Positions 9,541 through 18,395 are shown, counted from the stretch's first letter. The stretch: DNA of 64,000 nucleotides from an uncultured bacterium (GCA_949291365.1 CASEVJ010000005.1:1-64000), one strand, 5' to 3'. Made by a program: numbers and translations. The notes: generated by a model from the letters alone, not told the origin.

Positions 9541-9800
9541 TAAAAATGCGGCGTTGTTGCGCTGACTGCTCAACGGGGCAAACGGCCCCCGGCTCTGTTT
9601 TTACAATATAAAAGCGCTGTGCTGTCTGGGCTGTGTGAAGAATGCCAGCAGGTCGACTAGGAAGTAAAAGAGCAAATGGTATTTGTTTGGAAGTTAATCT
9701 CCCTCCAGCCGCTCTTACGGTACGGTGCCGTTTCCCGGGCATATCTGCGCAGGCGGGACGGAGATAGTTGTAGCTAGTTTAGGGCTGCACGTTTTATAGA

Positions 9801-9834
9801 CAAAAAAACCGCGCCCGGAACAGGGCGCGGTTTT
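9801..9834 (-). terminator. Terminator of the alcohol dehydrogenase gene
   Basis: An 11-bp stem, AAACCGCGCCC with GGGCGCGGTTT (9806-9833), has a T run on the minus strand right after the stop. Confidence 0.9.
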
Positions 9835-9846
9835 GCCGGATAAAAC

Positions 9847-11061
9847 TTATTTGTGGCAAGGTTTCAAAGAAGCGGCGTAAATTTCCCGCACGGCTTCTTT
9901 GGTGGCTTTGGTCGGGGCGATGGCCAGCAGCCCGTCCAAAGACGGCGTGGTGAAGGCCAGCTCCACCATTTTATCCACGTCTTCTGCCTTAAAACCTTCG
10001 TCTTCCAGTTTATGGTCGGCTCCTACGCTGAAAAGCCATTTTTCCACTTCCTGGGCGGCTTTTTCGGCTTCGGCAGGGTCGCCGGTTAAGCCCGGAGCAA
10101 TGGGTTTGAGCACGGCAGCCAGCGTGGCGCCTTTGACGGTATAGATGTTTTTAATCACCGCCGGCAGCAGCATAGCCAGCCCCAGGCCGTGCGTCAGGTT
10201 CGGGTTGACGCCGGAAAGCGGGTGTTCCAGCGCGTGCGTGTAGTGCAAGAGCCCGTTGTCAAAGCTGATACCAGCAATGAGCGCCGCATAGGCCAGGAAA
10301 TAGCGCGCTTCCAAATCGGCGGGGTCTTTTAACGCTTTGGGCAGATATTGCGCCACCAGCTCTACGGTGGAAAGTGCCAGGTCCACGGCATAGGGGCTGG
10401 TCAGTACCGTGGTGGACGCTTCCACCACATGGTTTACCGCGTCAATAGAGACGTAGCGGGTCTGCTTTTCGCTTAAGCCCGTCATCAGTTTCGGGTCGTC
10501 AATGGAATAAAGCGGGTAAATGCAGTCGTAGGCGATGGCCGGTTTGAAATCTTTTTCTTCAATAGTTACCACCGCAAAACGGTTGGCTTCCGAGCCGGTG
10601 CCGTGGGTAAGGTTTATGGCCACGATAGGGGCCGCTTCCGTCGGGGTAAATTTGAACTCATAAAGTTCTTCTGCGGTTTTGCCGGGATTTTTCATCAAGA
10701 TGGCGGTGCTTTTGCCTGCGTCAATGGCAGAGCCGCCTCCAATGGCGATGACGGCCTGCGCACCGAATTCGGCCGCTTGTTTGGCCGCGGCATTGACTTG
10801 GTGCGTATTGGGGTTGGGGGTTACGCCGTCATATAGGGTATAGGCGATACCGTGTTTGTCAAAGGCCTGGGTCACATAGTCCCACGCGCCCGTTTTCTTA
10901 TAAGAACCATGCCCGGTAACCGCTAATATTTTGCTGATGCCGCGGGCTTTTAAATCTTTAGCGATGTCGTCCATCTTGGCAATGGCACCTGCACCGAAAT
11001 AGACCAACGTCTTGCTGCGTATTTCGCGTACGGCGTTAATATCAATATCTTTCTCCCACAT
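9847..11061 (-). CDS. Iron-containing alcohol dehydrogenase
   Basis: 404 residues, family III NAD(P)-dependent alcohol dehydrogenase. The dinucleotide site GGGSAID (108-114) and the iron ligands D207, H211, H276 and H291 are all visible. It likely reduces an aldehyde to an alcohol (ethanol or butanol type) to re-oxidise NAD(P)H in fermentation. A single-domain enzyme, not the AdhE fusion. SD CAGGAGGG is well placed before the ATG, and the gene is monocistronic with a strong terminator. The exact aldehyde substrate is not evident from sequence. Confidence 0.93.
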   Translation of the reverse strand: MWEKDIDINAVREIRSKTLVYFGAGAIAKMDDIAKDLKARGISKILAVTGHGSYKKTGAWDYVTQAFDKHGIAYTLYDGVTPNPNTHQVNAAAKQAAEFGAQAVIAIGGGSAIDAGKSTAILMKNPGKTAEELYEFKFTPTEAAPIVAINLTHGTGSEANRFAVVTIEEKDFKPAIAYDCIYPLYSIDDPKLMTGLSEKQTRYVSIDAVNHVVEASTTVLTSPYAVDLALSTVELVAQYLPKALKDPADLEARYFLAYAALIAGISFDNGLLHYTHALEHPLSGVNPNLTHGLGLAMLLPAVIKNIYTVKGATLAAVLKPIAPGLTGDPAEAEKAAQEVEKWLFSVGADHKLEDEGFKAEDVDKMVELAFTTPSLDGLLAIAPTKATKEAVREIYAASLKPCHK

Positions 11062-11176
11062 AAAACCCTCCTGTAATTGTGGCGGAAGTTATCCCCCGCC
11101 TTCCTCTTTACTCTAATACTTTTTTAGCCGGCTTTGCAATGGGCATTTCTGTTCCTACACGAGCATGGGGTAATAT

Positions 11177-11206
11177 AAAAAAGGGAACGCTGTGCGTTCC
11201 CTTTTT
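11177..11206 (-). terminator. Terminator after the 306-residue exported protein gene
   Basis: The arms AAAAAGGGAACGC and GCGTTCCCTTTTT with a TGT loop form a strong stem. T runs are present in both directions. Confidence 0.85.
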
Positions 11207-11223
11207 TAAGATGTATTATGGGG

Positions 11224-12144
11224 TTAATCTTCCATGTATTTTTCTATTAGTTCTTCTTGCGGGGTTTGCTGGATAATCTGAAGGGCTTTTTGCCGGACGC
11301 TTACCGGACGTCTTTTCTTGCGCATTTCCTGCTTGGACGGAATAACTCCTTTTTTGCGCAGGATACGGCGCACTTCCTTATCCACCTGGTTTTCTTGTTT
11401 GAGGGAAGTGAACAGATATTCCAAACTTTGCAGGGCCAATTTTTCCTGTTTAGCAGTTTCCAGCTCTCGCAGGGTATATTGGGCCAGCAATTCCCAGGTT
11501 TTGAACACATCATCTTTGCCCGCTCGGGAGATACGTTCTATTTTTTCTATATTTTGGTTAAAATCTTCCCCCAGCACAACCGAACGGTGGTGAAAGAAAA
11601 TGTACATGTTGTTAAAAAGCTGTTCCACTTTGGGGTGTAATTTGCATAATTCGTTAAATTCTTCTTCGCTGATGTAAAGCAACAGAAAAGGTTTTTGTTT
11701 AATCTTCTGGTAAAGCTGTTCCAGCGTCACGCGCGGAATAAGATAGACGTTAAAGTCTTGCTCTGCATTTTCTTTCAAATATTCAATGTCTTTATCAAAG
11801 AATTTAACAATTCGGGTAGACCAGCCCTGCGTCAGCTCTTCCATAAACACACTGCTTAACCCCAGCGTAATTACATTTAAAACGGTGGTAAGCGGGCGGC
11901 GATCGCGCTCTGTCAAACCGACGCGGGTGCGGTAATTAATGTCTTTTACCCAAGAGGCCAAATATTCCTGCCGGTGAATAAAACTGGCGTCATTTACATT
12001 GGCGGCTACTTTAATTTGGGCAGGCGGCTCTTCTATGACGGCATACAACGGGCCGTCCTCCTGCGCGTAAAATACGGCGCCGGCATGAGCAATCTGCGGA
12101 CAATAAAAGAGGGCACAGAGAAATATACCAAAAATCTTTTTCAT
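11224..12144 (-). CDS. Exported protein of unknown function
   Basis: 306 residues starting with a clear Sec signal peptide, cleavage likely after AHA near residue 21. SD AAGGAG precedes the ATG. The mature part is charged, with a weakly hydrophobic stretch near 90-105, and becomes rich in Lys, Arg, Glu and Gln towards the C-terminus (residues 205-306), suggesting long helices. No domain was recognised. It has its own terminator and stands alone between adh and a lipoprotein gene. Confidence 0.75.
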   Translation of the reverse strand: MKKIFGIFLCALFYCPQIAHAGAVFYAQEDGPLYAVIEEPPAQIKVAANVNDASFIHRQEYLASWVKDINYRTRVGLTERDRRPLTTVLNVITLGLSSVFMEELTQGWSTRIVKFFDKDIEYLKENAEQDFNVYLIPRVTLEQLYQKIKQKPFLLLYISEEEFNELCKLHPKVEQLFNNMYIFFHHRSVVLGEDFNQNIEKIERISRAGKDDVFKTWELLAQYTLRELETAKQEKLALQSLEYLFTSLKQENQVDKEVRRILRKKGVIPSKQEMRKKRRPVSVRQKALQIIQQTPQEELIEKYMED

Positions 12145-12312
12145 GCTTTTCTCCTTATATAAACGCTATATGTTTATTTTGTGAGATTTAGCCCGCTTTC
12201 ACAAGGGACAAAAGACCTAAAAACATAGGGCAATAGGGCCTATTCCCGCATTGGGAAAAGACAAAATCCGCTGTTAGCCATTCCCTTTTGGAAAGATACG
12301 CCGCAGCAACTG

Positions 12313-12660
12313 TTATGGCTGGCGGCTAAAAGTCATTTCCGCGCCGTTTTCATCGCTCAGCAGCAGCGTATTTTTATCCGGGAAAGAAAAAGTATACGTC
12401 TTGGAGAAAGCAATCGTCTGTCCGTTGCCTATGCTTTGTCCGTATAGTACCAGTGTATCTCCCTGCGTGCGCCAGCTTTTGTAAAGCAGGGTGGCCATGT
12501 TGATACTTTGGGCACTGCCGTCTGCATGCAGAGCAAACCCCTGCACATGGTTTTCCTGTCCGGGAATGGGCTGTATCCATTTCCCTTCCATGGTGCCGGG
12601 GCCTGCGGCGCAGGCGGCAGTAAGAATTGCGGCACATAAAGGTAAAAGCAGGCGTTTCAT
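12313..12660 (-). CDS. Small lipocalin-like lipoprotein
   Basis: 115 residues. A lipoprotein signal ends in a lipobox with Cys17 (LTAAC). The remainder reads as a short beta-barrel: a GKW start motif after the anchor, then alternating strands and a C-terminal MTFSR strand, resembling small lipocalin-family lipoproteins of gut bacteria. SD AAGGAG is 7-8 nt before the ATG. Probably anchored to a membrane facing the periplasm; ligand unknown. Confidence 0.7.
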   Translation of the reverse strand: MKRLLLPLCAAILTAACAAGPGTMEGKWIQPIPGQENHVQGFALHADGSAQSINMATLLYKSWRTQGDTLVLYGQSIGNGQTIAFSKTYTFSFPDKNTLLLSDENGAEMTFSRQP

Positions 12661-12672
12661 TTTTTCTCCTTT

Positions 12673-13767
12673 TTATTTTTGATGACGTTTATTCCAAAAA
12701 TCAGCCGTCCGTATACGCTCCTGCAAGGCAAAGGCCTTTTGGGAGGCAGTTCCCCCGTCTTTGCAGAGCTTATTTTTCAAGCGGTATCCCCACTGCATCA
12801 GCCAGTAAAGTCCGCGGCGGCGAAAGTGGCGGCGCATGGTGTGCGCGTATGTCTCTTGCGCTTGGAGTATTTCCGGCAAAAAAGGCGTTTGGCGGGCGCA
12901 TTGCCACCAAAGATCAGCATAGGGCATATCCGGGTAAAGCCAGGGTTTTTCTATGCTGGCATAGTGAATGATGACGGGGCTTTCCTGTGCCTGGGCGCGG
13001 TCTTTGAGATACGCCAGCCACGGCCGCGGAAGAGTAAGCTCCGCCAATGCCAGCGGCTGCGGAAATAAATTAAACCGCTGCGGTAAGAGGGCTGTGTTTC
13101 CGTAAAAAGCCGCATTTAAAATATCCTGATCCATGTGGGGCGAGCCGGAAAATTTTTCCCGGCATTGCTGCAAGCGCCGGGATAAATTTTGGCGCCGGAA
13201 TTCTTTTAAATCCCACAGCAGGACGCCGGAATTGAAATATTCAAACGGGCTGTTAAGCCCCAGCTGGCGGGTGTGTTGGGCAAAAAACTCCCGCTGGGCG
13301 GCACTGGCGGCATAGGCCAAAGCGTCGGGCACGGCCCCCAGTACATAACCGGCGGGCAAAGCCGTGTGATAGAGCTGGGCTATGTCCTGCCGCAGCAGAA
13401 CGTCTGCGTCCAAATAGATAATTTTATCGTAATGCTGCATTATTTGCGGCAGTACCAGCCGGTAATAGGCGCTGTAAGAAGTGTTCTCCCGCAGCAGCAT
13501 TTGCCCTATCCAGCGGCCGGTTAGCTCGGCCACGTCTATAAAACGGATTTGTGCATGGGAATATGCTTGCCCAAGCTGTTGGAATTTGCCGGCGGTATGA
13601 GCCGGCAGTGTGCCGGCATATAAAATAAAAATATCGTAAAAGTGGTGTTTTTGCGCCTGCGCCAGCAAGCTAGCCACCGCTACGGCACAATAAGGCAGAA
13701 AATGGGCGTCGCAGGCAAAGACCACGGGAATATTGTTTTTGGACTTAAAAGGAATAGGCAAATCCAT
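12673..13767 (-). CDS. Glycosyltransferase family 8 protein
   Basis: 364 residues from the chosen start. GT8 enzymes transfer sugars from UDP-activated donors with retention, often to the LPS core. Visible features are the N-terminal PVVFACD strand, the metal-binding DxD in YLDADVL, the HMDQDILN segment and the C-terminal IHYA...KPW donor-site motif. The frame extends to an ATG at 13860, but the ATG at 13767 gives the normal family N-terminus and has TATAGT exactly 6 nt upstream. No other LPS genes are adjacent. A basic C-terminal tail (about 60 residues) may bind the membrane. Confidence 0.88.
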   Translation of the reverse strand: MDLPIPFKSKNNIPVVFACDAHFLPYCAVAVASLLAQAQKHHFYDIFILYAGTLPAHTAGKFQQLGQAYSHAQIRFIDVAELTGRWIGQMLLRENTSYSAYYRLVLPQIMQHYDKIIYLDADVLLRQDIAQLYHTALPAGYVLGAVPDALAYAASAAQREFFAQHTRQLGLNSPFEYFNSGVLLWDLKEFRRQNLSRRLQQCREKFSGSPHMDQDILNAAFYGNTALLPQRFNLFPQPLALAELTLPRPWLAYLKDRAQAQESPVIIHYASIEKPWLYPDMPYADLWWQCARQTPFLPEILQAQETYAHTMRRHFRRRGLYWLMQWGYRLKNKLCKDGGTASQKAFALQERIRTADFWNKRHQK

Positions 13768-13773
13768 ATATAC

Positions 13774-13779
13774 ACTATA
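13774..13779 (-). promoter_or_regulatory. Possible leaderless promoter of the GT8 gene (-10)
   Basis: TATAGT on the minus strand, 6 nt before the ATG; a weak TTGGCC lies 18 bp further upstream. There is no SD. Confidence 0.4.
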
Positions 13780-13860
13780 ACAATTTCTCTGTGCAAAGGC
13801 CAAGCCGCGTGCCACAGTATTCGCACAGACAGTTCTTTTTTTAATTAGTGCATTTCCCAT

Positions 13861-14481
13861 TTTTCGCCGCTTCCAGCCGCGTCTGCCGGCCCCGCAAGAC
13901 AGGTAGTTTTTAGCTGGCGCATTCTCCGGTTTACTCTACTCTTCCCCGTGCCTGTTGTGTTCGTTACTAGCGCATGCTTCGTTTGGCTCGGTTCCCTGCG
14001 GCTGTGTCTGCTGCGTTCGTAAAGGCAGGGAGTTATCTGGGGAGTTATCTAATAAGGACATTCTCCGTTTTTGCCCCACTCCCCGTCGCGTCGGCTGTGC
14101 CGTGTTTCCCGCCGTTGTGGACGGGGACGACAGCCGGAACTAAAGCAATCTCCTTGCGCCCACTGGCAGGGTTTTCCGGGGCAAATACGGACAGCGGAGC
14201 AAAAGAAAACACTGCCCCGGCCGGGTATACTTTGGGGCTGGGATAAGGGCGAAGACCTTTGCTCTTCTTTGCTCTGGAGATAATATATTCTTCCGCTGTC
14301 CAGAGCCCGGCGCGTGTGCGACGGAACTTGTGATAAAACCAAACCGGGTGCCGGCCCGGCCTGTGCAGGGCAAAGATGTAATGGCGGTGTTGGGGCTTGT
14401 GCTTGGAGCTAGAGCCGGCTCCAGCATAAGCCAAACCCGGCATTAATCTGCCAAGAGCAGACCGCTAAAATAAAAAAATGC
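13861..14481. other. Intergenic region without a convincing gene
   Basis: About 620 bases between divergent genes. Several overlapping open frames exist (the longest on the minus strand, 14045-14443), but none has a ribosome-binding site or recognisable sequence. The stretch may be decayed coding sequence. Confidence 0.4.
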
Positions 14482-14512
14482 TTGACTTAAAGCCAGCTCC
14501 AGAGTTTACAAT
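14482..14512 (+). promoter_or_regulatory. MerR-type promoter with 19-bp spacer
   Basis: TTGACT (14482-14487) and TACAAT (14507-14512) are separated by 19 bp. An overlong spacer is the hallmark of promoters activated by MerR proteins that untwist the DNA. It precedes a merR gene, so autoregulation of the whole operon is likely. Confidence 0.7.
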
Positions 14513-14529
14513 ATATACAGGGAGAGGTT

Positions 14530-14922
14530 ATGAATATTTCAGAAGTAAGCAAAAAATACGGTATTTCCATAGATACCCTGCGCTATTATGAAAAAGAAGG
14601 GTTTATCCCCCCTGTGCGCCGCAGTGAAAGCGGCCTGCGTGATTACAGCGAGCAGGACTGCGGCTGGGTGGAGTTTATTAAATGCATGCGCGGGGCGGGG
14701 CTTTCCATAGATACGCTGCGTCAATATATTTTGCTTTACGGCAAGGGCAACCGCACATTGCAGAAGCGTAAAAATTTGCTTATTGCCGAGCGCGACAAAC
14801 TGCAAGCGCGCATAACGCAAATGCAGCAGACGCTGCAGCGGTTGGATTATAAAATAGAAAGTTATGAAGAGCGCATTGTTGCGTGTGAAAAAGAATTGTT
14901 ACAAAAGAGGAAAACGAAATGA
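14530..14922 (+). CDS. MerR family transcriptional regulator
   Basis: 130 residues. The N-terminal winged helix has the MerR signature (SKKYGISIDTLRYYEKEG, about residues 7-24), followed by a long coiled-coil dimerisation helix (80-125). There is no C-terminal ligand domain. It resembles the short MerR proteins that respond to electrophiles or redox stress, such as the NmlR/AdhR group; two cysteines are present (near 45 and 52), with another near the end. SD GGAGAGG. Its stop overlaps the start of the next gene (ATGA), so it is the first gene of the redox operon. Confidence 0.92.
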   Translation: MNISEVSKKYGISIDTLRYYEKEGFIPPVRRSESGLRDYSEQDCGWVEFIKCMRGAGLSIDTLRQYILLYGKGNRTLQKRKNLLIAERDKLQARITQMQQTLQRLDYKIESYEERIVACEKELLQKRKTK

Positions 14923-15458
14923 GCAAAAAGGTATTAATTGTATCTGCCAGCCCGCGCAAGGGCGGCAATTCTGATGTTTTGTGCGACCGTTTTCTGGCAG
15001 GGGCTTTGGAGGCGGGCCACCAGGCGGAAAAAATATTCCTGCGCGATTATAAAATTAATTACTGCATGGGCTGCGGTCTGTGCAACAGCAGCCACAAATG
15101 CCTGCAAAATGACGATATGCCCCCCCTGCTTGATAAAATGGTGGAGGCCGACGTCATCGTTTTCGCTACGCCCGTATATTTTTATTCCTGCAATGCGCAG
15201 CTGAAAACATTTATTGACCGCTGTCTGCCCAGATATACGGAGATAAGCCACAAAGATTTCTATTATATCCTTTCCGCCGCAGATACGGACAAACGAATGC
15301 TGCGCCGCACACTGGAAACCTTGCGCGGCTTTAGCGAAGACTGCCTTGACGGCACCCGCGAAAAAGCCGTCATTTACGGCACCGGCGCCTGGCATACGGG
15401 AGATGTAAAGAAACTGCCCGTCTATCAAGAGGCCTACGAAGCGGGAAAAAACTGCTAA
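14919..15458 (+). CDS. Flavodoxin-fold NAD(P)H-dependent FMN reductase
   Basis: 179 residues. SASPRKGGNSD (9-19) is the FMN-phosphate loop of the NADPH-dependent FMN reductase / iron-sulfur flavoprotein group. A Cys cluster follows (C50, C53, C57 and C63), as in iron-sulfur flavoproteins, and the PVYFYS segment packs on the flavin. Cytoplasmic: no signal. It overlaps merR by 4 nt and is the first enzyme of the operon. Whether it binds an Fe-S cluster cannot be decided without alignment. Confidence 0.85.
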   Translation: MSKKVLIVSASPRKGGNSDVLCDRFLAGALEAGHQAEKIFLRDYKINYCMGCGLCNSSHKCLQNDDMPPLLDKMVEADVIVFATPVYFYSCNAQLKTFIDRCLPRYTEISHKDFYYILSAADTDKRMLRRTLETLRGFSEDCLDGTREKAVIYGTGAWHTGDVKKLPVYQEAYEAGKNC

Positions 15459-15554
15459 CCCCCTCTTAACGGCTGTTGTATTTTGGCGCTCTGTTTGCAG
15501 AGCGCGGGAGGGTTTTGTGCCAAATTGTCCCGTAATTATAGGAGCATAATATAG

Positions 15555-16058
15555 ATGAAAAGAAAAATACTTACAAAACTGGTCTTATGTATGGCGCTGT
15601 GGACTGTAGCTGGCTGCGCCAGTGTAAACTATACAGAAGAAAAAGAGGTTAAAAAAATGAATAAATCCCCCATAGATACCGTCTTTGCACAAGGAGAGCT
15701 TAATCCGTACGGAAAATTTTTCACGGGTACGACGTATTTGACCATGTTAAGCCCGGGCGGGGACGAATTTAACGCTCCCATAGGCAATGTAACTTTTGAA
15801 CCGGGCGCGCGGACAAACTGGCATAAACACGCCGGCGGGCAAATCCTGCTGGTGCTCAACGGAGAAGGACGCTATCAAGAAAGAGGCAAAGCTATTCAGA
15901 TTTTGCACAAAGGCGATGTGGTGCGTATTGCACCCGATGTGGAGCATTGGCACGGGGCTGCGCCGCAGAGCTGGTTTGTGCATATTTCACTGGAGACCAA
16001 CCCGCAGCGGGGGGCTTCCACCTGGCTGGAGCCCGTGGCTGATAGCGATTACCGCTAA
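15555..16058 (+). CDS. Cupin-domain lipoprotein with an internal start
   Basis: 167 residues. A lipoprotein signal ends in VAGC (Cys21). The cupin domain carries the metal-binding pattern WHKHAGGQ, then E...G and HWHG, as in carboxymuconolactone-associated cupins often found with flavodoxins and reductases. A second in-frame ATG at 15657 (residue 35) has its own GAGG 8 nt upstream and lies just before the conserved region, so a cytoplasmic 133-residue form is also possible. SD AGGAG lies somewhat far from the first ATG. Metal and substrate unknown. Confidence 0.85.
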   Translation: MKRKILTKLVLCMALWTVAGCASVNYTEEKEVKKMNKSPIDTVFAQGELNPYGKFFTGTTYLTMLSPGGDEFNAPIGNVTFEPGARTNWHKHAGGQILLVLNGEGRYQERGKAIQILHKGDVVRIAPDVEHWHGAAPQSWFVHISLETNPQRGASTWLEPVADSDYR

Positions 16059-16112
16059 CGCGCCTTTGGCCCCGGTTGCTGCGGGGCAGAAAGCAGGTAT
16101 ATGGAGAGAAAC

Positions 16113-16736
16113 ATGAACTATAAAAATCTATTATTAGCGGCCGTTGGATTGTGCGGGATAGCGGCTTGTTCCCCGGCGCCGCAGGCGGAGTCAAACGCTT
16201 CCGCCTCGCAGCCCAATCCCGCTCCGTCCGCCGTCCGCCAGCTGGAGGAAGAACCTATGCAGAGTAAAATATTGGTGGCCTACTTTTCTCATTCCGGCAA
16301 TACGGCCGCCGTTGCCCGCCAAATTGCGGACAAAACAGACGCCGTGTTATATGAAATCCGTCCCCAAACGGCTTATCCCAATGAATACAGCCAACTGCTT
16401 GATCAGGCCAAAGAAGAAATCCGCTCCGGCTTTCTTCCCCCGTTGCAGCAGCCGTTGCCGGACATATCTAGTTATGATATCGTGTTTATTGGCTCCCCCA
16501 ATTGGTGGGGCACCTATGCTCCGGCAGCAGGAGCGTTTTTGGCACAATATGACTGGAGCGGCAAGACCGTGGTACCCTTTTTTACCCATGGAGGAGGCGG
16601 CATGCAAAATTGCAGCCGCGATATACAAAAACACTTAACCCAAGCCAATATAGGGCCGGCGGCGGCTTTCCGCGGGCGCTCCGGCGGGGCGGATGAAAAA
16701 GAGCTGGAAAAGTGGCTTACAAAAATAGGATTATAA
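16113..16736 (+). CDS. Lipoprotein flavodoxin with an internal start
   Basis: 207 residues. The ATG at 16113 is chosen over 16101 because GGAGAG is placed just before it. A lipoprotein signal (IAAC, Cys19) is followed by a 30-residue Ser/Pro/Ala linker and then a flavodoxin domain with the phosphate loop FSHSGNTAAV and the aromatic segment PNWWGTY. A second ATG at 16257 (residue 49) starts exactly at the flavodoxin domain with GGAGG 8 nt upstream, so a cytosolic form is plausible. The gene lies 54 nt after the cupin gene and immediately before the DUF4405 gene. Confidence 0.87.
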   Translation: MNYKNLLLAAVGLCGIAACSPAPQAESNASASQPNPAPSAVRQLEEEPMQSKILVAYFSHSGNTAAVARQIADKTDAVLYEIRPQTAYPNEYSQLLDQAKEEIRSGFLPPLQQPLPDISSYDIVFIGSPNWWGTYAPAAGAFLAQYDWSGKTVVPFFTHGGGGMQNCSRDIQKHLTQANIGPAAAFRGRSGGADEKELEKWLTKIGL

Positions 16737-16737
16737 T

Positions 16738-17379
16738 ATGCGCAATGGGCAACGTTTGGTGAAAATAACGACCGATGCGGTCATTCTGGGGCTGTTAATT
16801 ACGCTGTTGGCTTTCCCGTGGACAGGACACCGGACGCATGCCTGGGCGGCATACGGCTGGGCCTCGGCTGTATTGCTGCATGGGATATGGAACAGAAAAT
16901 GGTACGCCGCACTCTGGCGCGGAGCGTATGATTGGCGGCGTATGATTGGCACCTTGCTGGCGGTATTATTGTGGCTGGCGGCGCTGGGGGCGGTGCTTTC
17001 CGGCGTATGTTTGGCGCATTTTCGCCAGGAGCTGGGGCATGCTTTGTGGTGGCGGCAGCTGCACATTGGGTGCGCCTATTGGCTGTTGGTGCTGTGCGGG
17101 CTGCATTTTGGCCTGCATATAGAGGCATTGGCGGGCCCTTTACGCCAAAAAATGTGTTTTATTAAAATAAGGAAAGTTCTTCCCTGGCTGGGTGCTGTGC
17201 TGGCCGCAGCCGGGCTGTGGGCCGGCTGGCGTTTAGCCGTAGGGCCGGCGCTGTTGTTTGGCTCTTCTTTTGTCCCGAACGGAGGGAGCTGGTATTGTTT
17301 CGCCGCGCAGGCAGTGGCGGTGTTTTGGCTGTGTGCATTTGCGGCCTATGTTTTTACAAGGAGAAAAATATGCAAATAA
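16738..17379 (+). CDS. DUF4405 membrane protein, probable b-type cytochrome
   Basis: 213 residues with about six hydrophobic helices. The HGIWNRKWY segment and the later pair of histidines in LHIGCAYW and HFGLHIE match the DUF4405 pattern, which resembles membrane b-type cytochromes with His haem ligands. It begins 1 nt after the flavodoxin stop and overlaps the next gene. Such a protein could pass electrons across the membrane to the exported flavodoxin and DUF362 protein; this is inferred from context. Confidence 0.78.
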   Translation: MRNGQRLVKITTDAVILGLLITLLAFPWTGHRTHAWAAYGWASAVLLHGIWNRKWYAALWRGAYDWRRMIGTLLAVLLWLAALGAVLSGVCLAHFRQELGHALWWRQLHIGCAYWLLVLCGLHFGLHIEALAGPLRQKMCFIKIRKVLPWLGAVLAAAGLWAGWRLAVGPALLFGSSFVPNGGSWYCFAAQAVAVFWLCAFAAYVFTRRKICK

Positions 17380-18347
17380 GAAAACATGGATACGGGATTT
17401 TGGGTTTAGCCGGCGTGTGCGCCTGTTTGTGCGCGTGCGCGGCCGAAACGGAGCACGGGGCGGCTCCGGTGCAGCCGGCCAAAGCGGTGGTGTATTTTAC
17501 GCGGGATTTGTCGGCGGAAGGATTGCAAAAAGTTTACAATAAAATCAACCAAAACTTGACCGGCAAGGTGGCTATTAAACTGCACACCGGGGAGCCGCAC
17601 GGCCCCAATATTATTCCGCGGGAGTGGGTCAAAGCCCTGCAGGCCCAAATCCCCAACAGCAATATTGTGGAAACCAATGTGCTCTACGAGAGCCCCCGCC
17701 AAACTACCGAGGGGCACCGGGAAACTTTAAAAATTAACGGCTGGGATTTCTGCCCGGTGGATATTATGGACGAGGACGGCGCCATCATGCTGCCCATTAA
17801 AGGCGGTAAACACTTTAAAGAAATGTCCATGGGCAAGAATATTTTAAATTACGATTCTATGCTGGTGCTAACCCATTTTAAAGGGCATACCATGGGCGGA
17901 TACGGCGGTTCTTTAAAGAATATTGCTATCGGCTGTGCAGACGGCAAAGTGGGCAAGGCCCTCATTCATGGCAGTGTACCGGAAAACACGTGGGCTACCA
18001 GCGGAGAACGATTTCAGGAAAATATGGTAGAGTCTGCCAAAGCGACGGTAGACCATTTTGCCCCGCATATTGCCTATATTAATGTGCTGCGCAATATGTC
18101 GGTGGACTGCGACTGTGCCGGCACGTCGGCCGCGCCGGTTAAGGCCGGGGATATCGGCATTTTGGCCTCTACGGATGTGGCAGCGGTAGACCAGGCCTCC
18201 ATTGACATGGTGTGGGCCTTGCCGGAAGAAGAAGGCCATGACCTTAAAGAGCGTATCCTTTCGCGTAAGGGGCTGCGCCAGCTCTCTTATATGAAAGAAC
18301 TGGGCATGGGAGACGGCCAGTACGAACTAGTGGATTTGGACAAGTAG
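17370..18347 (+). CDS. DUF362-domain lipoprotein
   Basis: 325 residues. The ATG at 17370 is chosen for its SD AAGGAG and the following lipoprotein signal (Cys-rich end, LCAC). The mature part fits DUF362 (uncharacterised Fe-S centre proteins): VAIKLHTGEP near the start, a VLTHFKGHTMGGYGG segment, a DCDCAG motif and LASTDVAAVDQAS. A classical ferredoxin CxxCxxC motif is absent, so cluster binding is uncertain. It overlaps the DUF4405 gene by 10 nt and ends the operon before a strong terminator. Confidence 0.85.
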   Translation: MQIRKHGYGILGLAGVCACLCACAAETEHGAAPVQPAKAVVYFTRDLSAEGLQKVYNKINQNLTGKVAIKLHTGEPHGPNIIPREWVKALQAQIPNSNIVETNVLYESPRQTTEGHRETLKINGWDFCPVDIMDEDGAIMLPIKGGKHFKEMSMGKNILNYDSMLVLTHFKGHTMGGYGGSLKNIAIGCADGKVGKALIHGSVPENTWATSGERFQENMVESAKATVDHFAPHIAYINVLRNMSVDCDCAGTSAAPVKAGDIGILASTDVAAVDQASIDMVWALPEEEGHDLKERILSRKGLRQLSYMKELGMGDGQYELVDLDK

Positions 18348-18363
18348 TTCCCGCTTATATAGT

Positions 18364-18395
18364 ATACGGCGGCTTAAAAGCCGCCGTATTTTTTG
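18364..18395 (+). terminator. Terminator of the redox operon
   Basis: A 12-bp perfect stem, ATACGGCGGCTT with AAGCCGCCGTAT (18364-18389), is followed by TTTTTT. Confidence 0.92.

Noticed and set aside
14045-14443. 132-codon minus-strand frame in the gap before merR
   Set aside because: No SD, no recognised sequence and a Lys/Arg/Pro composition typical of chance frames; kept only as part of an unassigned region.
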